Shown: piece after piece, positions 36,835 to 44,727 of the stretch
Numbering within the stretch: position 1 is the first letter of the stretch
Layout of the letters: each line of letters begins with the position of its first letter
Assembly (NCBI RefSeq): GCF_018100905.1
Contig: NZ_JAGJEG010000006.1
Coordinates: forward strand, 1 to 64,000
Length of the DNA: 64,000 nt
Origin: Pseudoalteromonas sp. MMG010
Lineage (GTDB): Bacteria; Pseudomonadota; Gammaproteobacteria; Enterobacterales; Alteromonadaceae
Reading direction: 5' to 3'
Notes under the pieces: generated by a model
Database searches by the model: none
The model's input: only the letters and a program-made list of their open reading frames with translations
Told to the model about the DNA's origin: nothing
Translations under genes and position numbers: made by a program

Positions 36835-36986
36835 ATAACCCAATAAATAATAATAAATAACTAATTAAACAATACCACTGTGTTTATATTTACGTAATAC
36901 ATTATAAAATTTTACATTTTTAATTTAAGTGACAAACAAAATTTACAGTATGATTTATTGCAAATATCGTAATAAATATTTGTTTT

Positions 36987-37835
36987 TTATTTTTTATCAT
37001 TAATTATTTTTTCAAGTTGTTTTATTTGGTGATCAAAAACATGATTAACCGCAGTAATCGAGCTTGTCGCAAGTTCAAAATAATCAGTATTCGCGATAGA
37101 TATCGTCGGTGAGGTAATTAGTTCTTCATGTATCACGGTTATCAGCTTATTTATTTTATCTGTCGCATCGTCTATTAATTGCTGATGCATTATTTTTTCT
37201 TGCGTTAAACAAGTTAATTCCTTTAGAGATGTCTTTGTTGCCGATTGCATATTTTGAATTAAAAAATTAAGTTTAATTTCGTTGACATGCGAGCACTTTT
37301 TTTCAGTTGTAACGGCCACCCCTATTGCGCGCGATTGCCCAATCGTTTCGGCTAAAAAAATGAGCTCACGCCACAAATACCCAACCGTTTCTAACTGTGG
37401 TACATGTTTCGCGGTTAAAGAAAAGTTTTCAGCTGTATCTTCTAACAAATAAATTAAATTTTTGATCACCGATGTATGTTGATCAAAATTATGCTCAGGA
37501 GAAAATTCATCTATCACTATTTGTAACCTCGACCAATGATCACAAAAGCTATCCCAACGCTCATTATTAGCAACCGGTGTGTTTGATAAATCCGCTATTT
37601 GAGTTGCAATAACGCGCTTTATATCATTTAGTGTGTTTAACACCGACTCTTCACCTTGCAGCCTTGCAACAGACAAACCGCGATGCTGCTGTACAAGCGT
37701 TATAATTGTTTTCAGTGACTTAATATAAACCACTGCGTTTAACTGCTTTTGATAGTGTTTTTGCTTATTACGCTTTACTCTAACAGCCAATAATACAGCA
37801 ACACCTAATACGCCTAAAAGAACATAAAACATCAC
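36987..37835 (-). CDS. Membrane-anchored NIT-like sensor protein
   Basis: A 282-residue protein with one N-terminal membrane helix (residues 2-19) and an otherwise helical body. LVQQHRGLSVARLQGEE (about 52-68) resembles the QRGLS signature of nitrate/nitrite-sensing (NIT) four-helix domains. There is no output domain. It follows the chemoreceptor gene after 13 bases in the same transcript, so it probably partners that receptor, which itself lacks an obvious ligand domain. Assignment to the NIT family is from the short motif and helical length only. Confidence 0.6.
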   Translation of the reverse strand: MMFYVLLGVLGVAVLLAVRVKRNKQKHYQKQLNAVVYIKSLKTIITLVQQHRGLSVARLQGEESVLNTLNDIKRVIATQIADLSNTPVANNERWDSFCDHWSRLQIVIDEFSPEHNFDQHTSVIKNLIYLLEDTAENFSLTAKHVPQLETVGYLWRELIFLAETIGQSRAIGVAVTTEKKCSHVNEIKLNFLIQNMQSATKTSLKELTCLTQEKIMHQQLIDDATDKINKLITVIHEELITSPTISIANTDYFELATSSITAVNHVFDHQIKQLEKIINDKK

Positions 37836-37848
37836 CGTATTTTCCCCT

Positions 37849-38994
37849 TTAATTACTATTAAATCTCAATGTTATTTTACGTAAATGATTCGCCACTTGC
37901 TCTGATTGAGCTGCAATACCTGAATTGGCTTTTGCCCCAAGTACAACTTGCTCAATATGTTCTGCAATTTCATTCGTTACTTTCGATTGCTGTATTGACA
38001 CCCCAGACACCGTATCCATTTGATGCTTTACTTGCTCTGTTGCCAATTCAATGTTGTGTAATGCCGTATCTACATCCAGTGCATTATTTAAACATTCGGT
38101 AGTTTGGATAACGACGATATCCATGGCAGTAACAATATCGGTATTTTTGTTAAGTACCTGCGAAATAGTACCCACAATATTTTCTGTCGCATTATGAGTG
38201 CGTTCAGCCAGCTCTCTAACTTCTTGTGCAACAACGGCAAAGCCTCGGCCATGCTCACCAGCCCTCGCAGCTTCAATCGATGCGTTTAAAGCTAATAAAT
38301 TGGTTTGTTGCGAAATTTGTTGAATTGTGTCAGTCATTTTTTCAACATCGGTAATCAGTGTATTTAGCACATTCATCCCATTTTGAGTATGCTGGGCTTG
38401 CTTGTTTGCCTCGTTAATCGCTTGCGTTAAAAGCACTAATGCGGCCTTTCCTTCATGGGCTTTGTTTGACGCTAAAAGTGATGAGTCATGTGTCAGTGAA
38501 ATTTCTTTATTTACATCAAATAAAGATTGGCTCATTTGTGTAATAGCCGACGCTGTCGAGTTGGTTGCATCAGATTGTAATAGCACATTGTTTTTTACTT
38601 CAGTGGCAATATCAATAACCTGATTGGCGCTATACTCTACTTCTTTATTATTTTCTTGATGGTGTTTGTTAACTCGCCCTAATTCTCTGTAAGTTTTTAA
38701 TAATTCGTTTAAAACATCTGAGCCAAGCAGCAAGTCAAAGTATATTTCTCGATGATCAAAATCATCGGTATTAATATGCATGAGTACATGCTTAACGCTT
38801 TTAAGCTGATTAAAAACAATAAAAGCGGCACCTGAAACTAAATAGAGTAAACATAGACAAAATAGAGCGGAGTAAATGTGTGTAAGATAAAACAGACTTA
38901 CAAAAATAATGATAAAACAAAGACTACCTAGTACAACAATACTCTTAAATCCAAACAACCTTAAAAGTAGCAATATAGGATAATAAAAACTCAC
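37849..38994 (-). CDS. Methyl-accepting chemotaxis protein with short membrane anchor
   Basis: A 381-residue chemoreceptor. Two hydrophobic segments (about 15-37 and 40-62) are separated by only a few residues, so there is no periplasmic ligand domain. The cytoplasmic signalling hairpin contains the invariant [20 protein letters not shown] (about 233-252) and [15 protein letters not shown]. It would control CheA through CheW. Because ligand sensing is not visible, the NIT-like protein encoded 13 bases downstream is a good candidate for the input module. Confidence 0.93.
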   Translation of the reverse strand: MSFYYPILLLLRLFGFKSIVVLGSLCFIIIFVSLFYLTHIYSALFCLCLLYLVSGAAFIVFNQLKSVKHVLMHINTDDFDHREIYFDLLLGSDVLNELLKTYRELGRVNKHHQENNKEVEYSANQVIDIATEVKNNVLLQSDATNSTASAITQMSQSLFDVNKEISLTHDSSLLASNKAHEGKAALVLLTQAINEANKQAQHTQNGMNVLNTLITDVEKMTDTIQQISQQTNLLALNASIEAARAGEHGRGFAVVAQEVRELAERTHNATENIVGTISQVLNKNTDIVTAMDIVVIQTTECLNNALDVDTALHNIELATEQVKHQMDTVSGVSIQQSKVTNEIAEHIEQVVLGAKANSGIAAQSEQVANHLRKITLRFNSN

Positions 38995-39158
38995 AATAAC
39001 TCATTCCTTTTAGTTATATACTATTTAAATCTAGCAAAAACCACACCAAAAGATAACTGGTTGAATTGTAATATATTAATTATCTCTTCTAGCAAATACG
39101 TTCCTAATTACAGCACTTCACGCTTAATATGCACCGAATTAGCGCAGTGTAAAAAAAC

Positions 39159-39196
39159 AAAAACCCCACATTAGCCTAAGCTAATGTGGGGTTTTT
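39159..39196 (-). terminator. Strong terminator after paralog B
   Basis: 17-bp perfect stem AAAAACCCCACATTAGC / GCTAATGTGGGGTTTTT with a 4-base loop, just after the stop. Symmetric flanks allow function in both directions. Confidence 0.95.
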
Positions 39197-39218
39197 ACTT
39201 AACTGTATTAAATAAAGC

Positions 39219-39623
39219 TTACAGAGCTAAATCTTGTTTCGCACGTTTAAGGTTATGCGACACTAATGAATTTTGTGAAATTTGTACCGCTTCATATAAA
39301 TCCGATAACGCAGCTGTTTCGTTTTGCGCTTTTAAGCGTGCTACACCACGGTTACTTAATGCAAAAGACGTTAATTCACGCACTTTATACTTAGGTGCAT
39401 CAGATTCTTTTATTAAAGCAATGGCTTTAGTACAAATTGTTTCGGCTTGTGCATAGTTTTTTGATTTTACATTTAACGCACAATTATTAAACGACTGCTC
39501 AAGAGGCTCAGGCGCTGTTTGCGCTTCGATAACCATTAATTTGTAGTCACTTTGATCCGCTACAGCAGCAGCCGAACAAGTTAATAAAGTGCCAAGTGCA
39601 ATAGTGTTTAAAAGTGATTTCAT
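39219..39623 (-). CDS. Small secreted TPR-like protein, paralog B
   Basis: A 134-residue protein that aligns with paralog A over its whole length without gaps: signal peptide MKSLLNTIALGTLLTCSAAA, then ADQSDYKLMVIEAQTAPEP, cysteines at the same positions and the same helical repeat ending LKRAKQDLAL. ATG is preceded by AGGAAACTAATC. Together with paralog A it brackets the chemoreceptor unit. It is probably periplasmic and helical; substrate or partner unknown. Confidence 0.82.
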   Translation of the reverse strand: MKSLLNTIALGTLLTCSAAAVADQSDYKLMVIEAQTAPEPLEQSFNNCALNVKSKNYAQAETICTKAIALIKESDAPKYKVRELTSFALSNRGVARLKAQNETAALSDLYEAVQISQNSLVSHNLKRAKQDLAL

Positions 39624-39624
39624 G

Positions 39625-39739
39625 ATTAGTTTCCTATTAAGTTAGCCGTGCTTGTTGCCGACAACTGAACTTTAGAGTATTCACTCAACACTCACAAACG
39701 ATCAATACAAACCCAATAGATGAAAAAAACTAAGTTATA
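39625..39739 (-). repeat. Conserved upstream region, copy B
   Basis: Counterpart of the copy in front of paralog A, same distance to ATG apart from a small indel. Includes the shared words gccgtgcttgttgccgac and caatagatgaa. Confidence 0.8.
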
Positions 39740-39817
39740 GACTTTAGTCTAATAAACACATAGCATAAACTCGCTAAGTTCATTAATAAAACACTAAAAA
39801 GCTAATGGAATATCACC

Positions 39818-40105
39818 ATGTTAAGTAAAACGCAAAGCTCATTTTACCGACGATTATTTATTGCTAATTTAATCGACGAAGGCATAAACACCCTACCGTT
39901 AATAATGAACACCATAAACATCCCCAGGCGCACCGCACAAGACACTATAAAAGCACTGCAAGAGTTACATATTGATTGCAGCTTTAATGGTGCGAGCAAA
40001 AATGGTCATTACATTATCAACTCATGGGGCCCAATAAACCCAACCTGGGTAAAAACGAATAAAGCCTATTTAGCTAACAGCTTAAATTATCAAATAACTA
40101 ACTAA
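39818..40105 (+). CDS. Small winged-helix DNA-binding protein
   Basis: A 95-residue protein with the arrangement of a winged helix: FIANLIDEGINTLPLIMNTINIPRRTAQDTIKAL reads as helix-turn-helix with recognition helix around PRRTAQDTIK, followed by a short wing ending GHYIINSWGP. No effector domain. Similar small HTH proteins are common in Pseudoalteromonas and Shewanella. It stands alone, convergent with the FtsZ-like gene. Target unknown. Confidence 0.75.
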   Translation: MLSKTQSSFYRRLFIANLIDEGINTLPLIMNTINIPRRTAQDTIKALQELHIDCSFNGASKNGHYIINSWGPINPTWVKTNKAYLANSLNYQITN

Positions 40106-40149
40106 TTCAATTCTTATCTTACTGGTACAACTAAGCCTGGGTATTCGTT

Positions 40150-41238
40150 TTATTGGGGCGCTGGTGATTTGGTTCTAATATATGCCGGTATATCAAAAAT
40201 ATCTGCGGGGTTAGGTTTTACCATTTTTACCGCTGTATTTTTTTGCGCTTCGTCTTCTTTATCACTATTCTCAAGCAACATTTTAGTACTGGCGCCTGTC
40301 GCAATCACCAACAACTCATAGTCAACGGTTAAATTTTCTATTTTAGATACACCACAAATTACTAACGCATTTGGACTAACTTGCTGGCGAACGGTATCGG
40401 TAATAAGATTATAACTGCCCAAAGATATCTCATTTTTACAATTTACTTGTATAATTACTCCGGTACTAGATGACATATCAACCTGATTAACTAGCGGGTT
40501 ATTAAGAGCTTCATCAAGTGCGTTGGCCAGTTTACTCTCTTCATCACATTTTCCTACACCAAGTACAGCATCCCCTTGGCAATCCATAATTTTGGCAAAA
40601 TCGTTTAAATCCACATTTATAAGACCTTGATAACAAAGCATATCAATTAACGACTTAATGAGTGAATGGAGTATTTGATTACTGTGCTTAAACGCATCAA
40701 ATAAGCCGATATCGTTTCCAAGCACCTCAATTAGTTGATCATTTGGGAGCGTAATAACCGCATTAGCATGCTCTTTTAGCTCATTTAGCCCAGTTTGCGC
40801 TATGTTGCTTCTAAACTGCCCTTCACTACTAAATGGCAATGTCGCAACAAATATAATGGGTTTGCCTTGCTCACTAGCAAGCTCTGCAATATACGGGCTA
40901 GCGCCAGTCCCAGTACCACCACCCAACCCTGTTGCACAGAGTATGATATCGCAACCATTAATAAGCGTTAAAAGCTGTTCTTTACTCTCTTCTGCTGCTT
41001 GTAGCCCAACTTTAGGATCTGCGCCCGCGCCATACCCATGCGTGAGCTCAGCACCTATTAGTACCGCTTCATCACTTTGTGTATGCTCTAGTACCACTTT
41101 GTCGGTATTAACACTGTACAAGAATGCCTGATCAGACTCGCGCTGTGCAAAAATACTGTTCAACGTATTACAGCCGCACCCACCAATACCAAATACACCG
41201 ATTGTTAAACCATCATTTTGCTGAATTAATTGAAACAT
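40150..41238 (-). CDS. Divergent second FtsZ-like tubulin GTPase with intact C-terminal peptide
   Basis: A 362-residue FtsZ homologue outside the division cluster. GTP-binding motifs are intact: GIGGCGCN (17-24), GAGADPKVG (70-78) and tubulin signature GGGTGTGAS (107-115). The synergy loop GLINVDLND keeps N208, D210 and D213, needed for GTP hydrolysis between subunits. The C-terminal domain follows (GVIIQVNC, about 260-267). The linker is short (about 317-344), and the last part, DIFDIPAYIR (346-355), matches the conserved peptide of FtsZ that binds FtsA and ZipA. Core residues have drifted elsewhere (GCGCN with cysteines, NTDKVVL for NTDAQAL). I infer a second FtsZ because the usual ftsA and lpxC neighbours are missing. 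It follows a WYL regulator gene, with a 27-bp palindrome between them. It may modulate division or form its own filaments. Confidence 0.88.
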   Translation of the reverse strand: MFQLIQQNDGLTIGVFGIGGCGCNTLNSIFAQRESDQAFLYSVNTDKVVLEHTQSDEAVLIGAELTHGYGAGADPKVGLQAAEESKEQLLTLINGCDIILCATGLGGGTGTGASPYIAELASEQGKPIIFVATLPFSSEGQFRSNIAQTGLNELKEHANAVITLPNDQLIEVLGNDIGLFDAFKHSNQILHSLIKSLIDMLCYQGLINVDLNDFAKIMDCQGDAVLGVGKCDEESKLANALDEALNNPLVNQVDMSSSTGVIIQVNCKNEISLGSYNLITDTVRQQVSPNALVICGVSKIENLTVDYELLVIATGASTKMLLENSDKEDEAQKNTAVKMVKPNPADIFDIPAYIRTKSPAPQ

Positions 41239-41277
41239 AACCTAATCACTCCTAAACTTTTAAAGGAGCATAACAAA

Positions 41278-41304
41278 TAGGTGCGTCAAATTTTGACGCA
41301 CCTA
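41278..41304. promoter_or_regulatory. Perfect 27-bp palindrome between WYL regulator and FtsZ-like gene
   Basis: 13-bp arms TAGGTGCGTCAAA and TTTGACGCACCTA flank one central base. It begins 40 bases before the FtsZ-like ATG and 16 bases after the WYL stop. It could be the terminator of the WYL gene (following T-run tatttgtt is weak) or an operator for the FtsZ-like gene. Confidence 0.7.
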
Positions 41305-41319
41305 AACTTTAAAAATCAA

Positions 41320-42294
41320 TTAACGGTAGTTTGCAGTCGCCGCTTTAAGCTTACTAACAATTCTTTGCCGCAGCTTTTCAGGTTTAACAACCTCAAGCCA
41401 ATGAGCACATTTAAATAGCTCATCGGTCAATTGCTCGGTATCAATAGTTTGGTAGGTTAGTAATACGTTTTTATCATCAATATATTGCTTATCGGTCAGC
41501 TCGCCAAGTTCAATAAATCCTTGATTAACAGCCGAATGGCTCGCCACCTTTACAACAAGCTCTATGCACTGTTCGCTCATGCCTTTATTAATCGCACTAC
41601 GCAGTGTTTTTAGTTGATCAGTACTGGGCTCTCTGCGATTTTTTTGTAGTACACGTATCTGGCGAATACGATAAACCGGCATCTGGTAGCATTTATCGTG
41701 CAGCTCCCCCACCATAAACTGCGCCATTAAAACGCCGCCTTGCTCAACTAAGTTATAAAAACTCAATTCAGCAAATTTAAGCCAATGAGCCTCATCATAA
41801 AGCACTCGATAAAGCTCAGCACTCACGGCACGTTTATGCTTAATGGCATGCTCAATTTGCTCAACTAACTGAGTATCAACATTCACTTTTAAAGAAGGCT
41901 TAGGCAAAGTTGAAAGCCAATCGGGCACATGTCCATTAAAGCGTTTAAGCGCCTGCTCTGCTTTAATACATACCGACTGTTTAACATCGCTCGGCACAGA
42001 CTGCGGTAGTAACTGCTCTAGCAGCAAATAATGCTCAGCCACTTCGCTGCTCATTATTTTCGCGTTACCACCTCGCCACTGCGCATTAATAGACCAACCA
42101 TACGGTTTACTACGGGTCTCTTTTTCAAGTCCAAAACAACCTTGATCGTAAAGTGATTGCAAGTCGCGCTGGAGCATGCGGGTTGATAAAAAAATACCTC
42201 TTAGTGACAAGTCATCTTGTAGCTGTTTGACTGAAATACTTATAGGGCTGATAGGTATATATTCTAAAAGAATCAGGTATCGTAAAGGTTTCAT
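41320..42294 (-). CDS. WYL-domain transcriptional regulator
   Basis: About 324 residues. A TTG six codons upstream is possible; the ATG MKPLRYLILLEY is the more natural start. The N-terminal winged helix reads SVKQLQDDLSLRGIFLSTRMLQRDLQSL, typical of the DeoR-like HTH of YafY/WYL proteins. The WYL domain follows at about residues 140-220 and a C-terminal extension (WCX-like) ends in HWLEVVKPEKLRQRI. WYL regulators sense ligands such as nucleic acids and often control phage-defence loci. It lies between the FtsZ-like gene and the nitrilase gene, all on the minus strand; which of these it controls is not shown. Confidence 0.83.
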   Translation of the reverse strand: MKPLRYLILLEYIPISPISISVKQLQDDLSLRGIFLSTRMLQRDLQSLYDQGCFGLEKETRSKPYGWSINAQWRGGNAKIMSSEVAEHYLLLEQLLPQSVPSDVKQSVCIKAEQALKRFNGHVPDWLSTLPKPSLKVNVDTQLVEQIEHAIKHKRAVSAELYRVLYDEAHWLKFAELSFYNLVEQGGVLMAQFMVGELHDKCYQMPVYRIRQIRVLQKNRREPSTDQLKTLRSAINKGMSEQCIELVVKVASHSAVNQGFIELGELTDKQYIDDKNVLLTYQTIDTEQLTDELFKCAHWLEVVKPEKLRQRIVSKLKAATANYR

Positions 42295-42529
42295 TTTTAT
42301 TAGTCTTACCAACTAGGTCAAAAGCTATCTCATCTTCATAGTACGTTATTAATATCAATCATTTCAAAAATCTAATTAAATTAATATATATCAAACAAGC
42401 CTCTAACATGAATTTAAAATACCAATGCTTTTGTTACTTTAGTACATATAAATTGTTGATTTTTAAATATAATGAATGGAAATCTATATAATTCCCTTTT
42501 AAATCATATTAAATAATTAGAGGTTTTAA

Positions 42530-44221
42530 TTATTTTTCAGATAACTCATTCGCAGATCCAATAGACCGATGGTCTTTATATGTCAGCCTTTTCTTTAGTT
42601 CGAGTCTGCCATCAGCGGTCCATTGCTTAGATTCTTTCTGTACTAGTGTTAAAACTACACCTGCCTTTCCATTATCTAACTCGATTTCTTTAGTATTATT
42701 GGGTTCGCTCCATAAAGAGATCACGTTACTTTTAGGAAACTCACCACCATTTGTAGAGCGTTCAACTATCCCATAAGGTGAAATAGTAAGGACACTACTC
42801 CCCGGCTCATCGACTAATGTGTGCGAGTAATGACCAGGCCAACGCTTTTGAAGTTGAGGTCCATCTAAAAGTAAAGCAACGACAAGGTGTGGAGCTAGTG
42901 AACGTAAAACCCCCGAAATAGGCTCTTGCCTAGCTAAGTCTTCACATATTAATGGGCATATATGAGTTGAACTTTTTTCAAATGAAAGTAATTTTCTAGA
43001 TCCAATTAAACAGTTTTCCCACCACTTTAATTTTTTATCTTCAAAAACCTTCTGCAAATCATAATTATTTACTTGTTGCTGATCAATAGCCCAGCGGTGG
43101 TGTTTTTGTTGAGTCTCCGCAACAAAGCAACTCGTGTTTTCGTCCCAAACTAATACAGATAAGCTATTCTCACCGTATGAACCATCGGTTCCTTTTGCAA
43201 ATACGCCAAATATAAAAGTCGGAACTTCTATATGCTTGTTTTTAAAATACCTGCTTAACTCTGAACTAATAGTTTGCTTATTTTCACTATCAATTGAACA
43301 CTCTGGAATTACAACAAGATCTAAAGGGCTATCAGAACCCTCTATTGCATATATTATTTTTTTTGCTGTAATTACTTCTAAGTTAGAATATGAGAAGAAC
43401 CCAAATTCATCATCCATTTGTAATCGTGGTTTTACAGCTGTATTGAAGAAATTATCTTCTACTTTCAATGGCCAAGGCAAAAGTAAAATATTAAAATCTT
43501 TTTTCTCATTTTTGTATTCGACTTTTTGGGGTAGTGAGTTTATCTCTACACCTGCTTTTACATAAGCTAAATCGTGGCTCAAACTATTTAAGGATATACC
43601 TGATTGTGGTGTGTGGGTTTTATAATGAACACTTCCGTAACTGGAATTACAATTTGAAAAGCTCAATATCGCTGAACTTTCTGAACGTGCTAGCTTTTTA
43701 ACCTGGGCTGCCATGTATGCGGGAGCGCCTTCTGAAAATAAAGTATTTTTGATATTAAAAGCACAACTATCGCTTGCATTAAATAACTCTATTAACTGAC
43801 TAAAATAAGTGTGGTTCTGGAGTAAATCACTAACTTGTTGACTTGCATTAGAACTCTTAAATAAATTGTACAAAAGCTCATAAAATCGCTGGGTCACTTC
43901 TATTGTTTTTTCATTTTTATTGAATAATATAGATTGACGCCACGTTAGGTCATGCCTTCCTGTTGAGCATTTAAAGGGGAGTTCACTATAGTTTTTTAAA
44001 GATAATACGTTTTGATACACATCAAATGTATCAAGCATTCGAGCAATGATGTGAAATGTATTCATAGGCCAAATGATATAAGATAGGAAAGTATCTTTTT
44101 CTAACGAAATAGAAATAATACCTTCTTTCCTATTATTCTTTGGCACTTTAACGAACTCAATAGCACGCCCCTCTGCATCATCCCCTAATATTGTATTTCT
44201 TAAAAAAGTAGCTAATTGCAT
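42530..44221 (-). CDS. Nitrilase-superfamily (carbon-nitrogen hydrolase) protein with unknown N-terminal domain
   Basis: A 563-residue cytosolic protein. Residues about 240-540 form a carbon-nitrogen hydrolase fold with a Glu-Lys-Cys triad: E307 in DLVVIPECS, K373 in QQKHHRW and C426 in CPLICEDLA. The first ~235 residues do not resemble any domain I know, including reverse transcriptase. The nitrilase fold is also found fused to reverse transcriptase in DRT type 1 anti-phage systems, so a defence role is conceivable, but here no polymerase domain exists. The start codon lies one base after the stop of an HsdR-like fragment gene. Substrate unknown. It lies in the accessory region containing viperin. 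Confidence 0.7.
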   Translation of the reverse strand: MQLATFLRNTILGDDAEGRAIEFVKVPKNNRKEGIISISLEKDTFLSYIIWPMNTFHIIARMLDTFDVYQNVLSLKNYSELPFKCSTGRHDLTWRQSILFNKNEKTIEVTQRFYELLYNLFKSSNASQQVSDLLQNHTYFSQLIELFNASDSCAFNIKNTLFSEGAPAYMAAQVKKLARSESSAILSFSNCNSSYGSVHYKTHTPQSGISLNSLSHDLAYVKAGVEINSLPQKVEYKNEKKDFNILLLPWPLKVEDNFFNTAVKPRLQMDDEFGFFSYSNLEVITAKKIIYAIEGSDSPLDLVVIPECSIDSENKQTISSELSRYFKNKHIEVPTFIFGVFAKGTDGSYGENSLSVLVWDENTSCFVAETQQKHHRWAIDQQQVNNYDLQKVFEDKKLKWWENCLIGSRKLLSFEKSSTHICPLICEDLARQEPISGVLRSLAPHLVVALLLDGPQLQKRWPGHYSHTLVDEPGSSVLTISPYGIVERSTNGGEFPKSNVISLWSEPNNTKEIELDNGKAGVVLTLVQKESKQWTADGRLELKKRLTYKDHRSIGSANELSEK

Positions 44222-44222
44222 A

Positions 44223-44504
44223 TTATAAAGCCTGTTCGACTATGGCGACGTTTAAGTGGACTACTTCATGCTTATTCGCTTTAGCCTCAATGACAGCAAG
44301 CGGCATACTGGGTTTATGGTAAAGCACTATATCAGCCGATTTAACCGTTTTACGTACACCAAGCTGCCCACGAACGATTACTTTACCGTCACGTAGTTTA
44401 ACCTCTTGGCGTATTTGAGTTATGTCGTCCCACCCTGCGCTTTTAACTGCGGGCAGAATGAACTTGCTGATTATATCGGTTTCGCTGAGCTTTCTTTTAT
44501 CCAT
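44223..44504 (-). pseudogene. Truncated type I restriction HsdR N-terminal nuclease domain
   Basis: A 93-residue product that matches only the first part of HsdR: the opening [20 protein letters not shown] and the nuclease core with D58 in SADIVLY and E73-x-K75 in [12 protein letters not shown]. In full HsdR the text continues with a QQALxYA motif; here the frame reads EQAL, stop, YA, and then loses similarity where the nitrilase gene begins. No helicase part, HsdM or HsdS is nearby. Probably a recombination remnant, though the complete D...ExK set could make a stand-alone small nuclease. Confidence 0.7.
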
Positions 44505-44625
44505 AACTTAAACCATCCCTAAATACTACACTATGAGTGCGCACAACTCATTGATTCAACGCGTTTCATGCTATTTAGTGATGCTATATAAAATATAGTT
44601 AATAAGCAAAAATAAAAGGTAATTA

Positions 44626-44654
44626 AAAAACGAGAGACAGTATCTCTCGTTTTT
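44626..44654 (-). terminator. Terminator after the SEC-C protein gene
   Basis: 12-bp perfect stem AAAAACGAGAGA / TCTCTCGTTTTT with a 5-base loop, symmetric runs, about 75 bases beyond the stop of the viperin-linked gene. Confidence 0.92.
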
Positions 44655-44727
44655 ACTTTTTAAGGCGCACTGCGATTATTCATTCATTAAATTTAACCAC
44701 TTAGCATTTTTAATAATTGCATGTATT

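Noticed and set aside
42530..44221. DRT type 1 reverse transcriptase-nitrilase
   Set aside because: Nitrilase triad is present, but no reverse transcriptase motif (such as a Y-x-D-D box) is visible in the N-terminal half or in neighbouring frames.
44223..44504. Active type I restriction system
   Set aside because: Only the N-terminal part of HsdR remains; helicase domain, HsdM and HsdS are missing.
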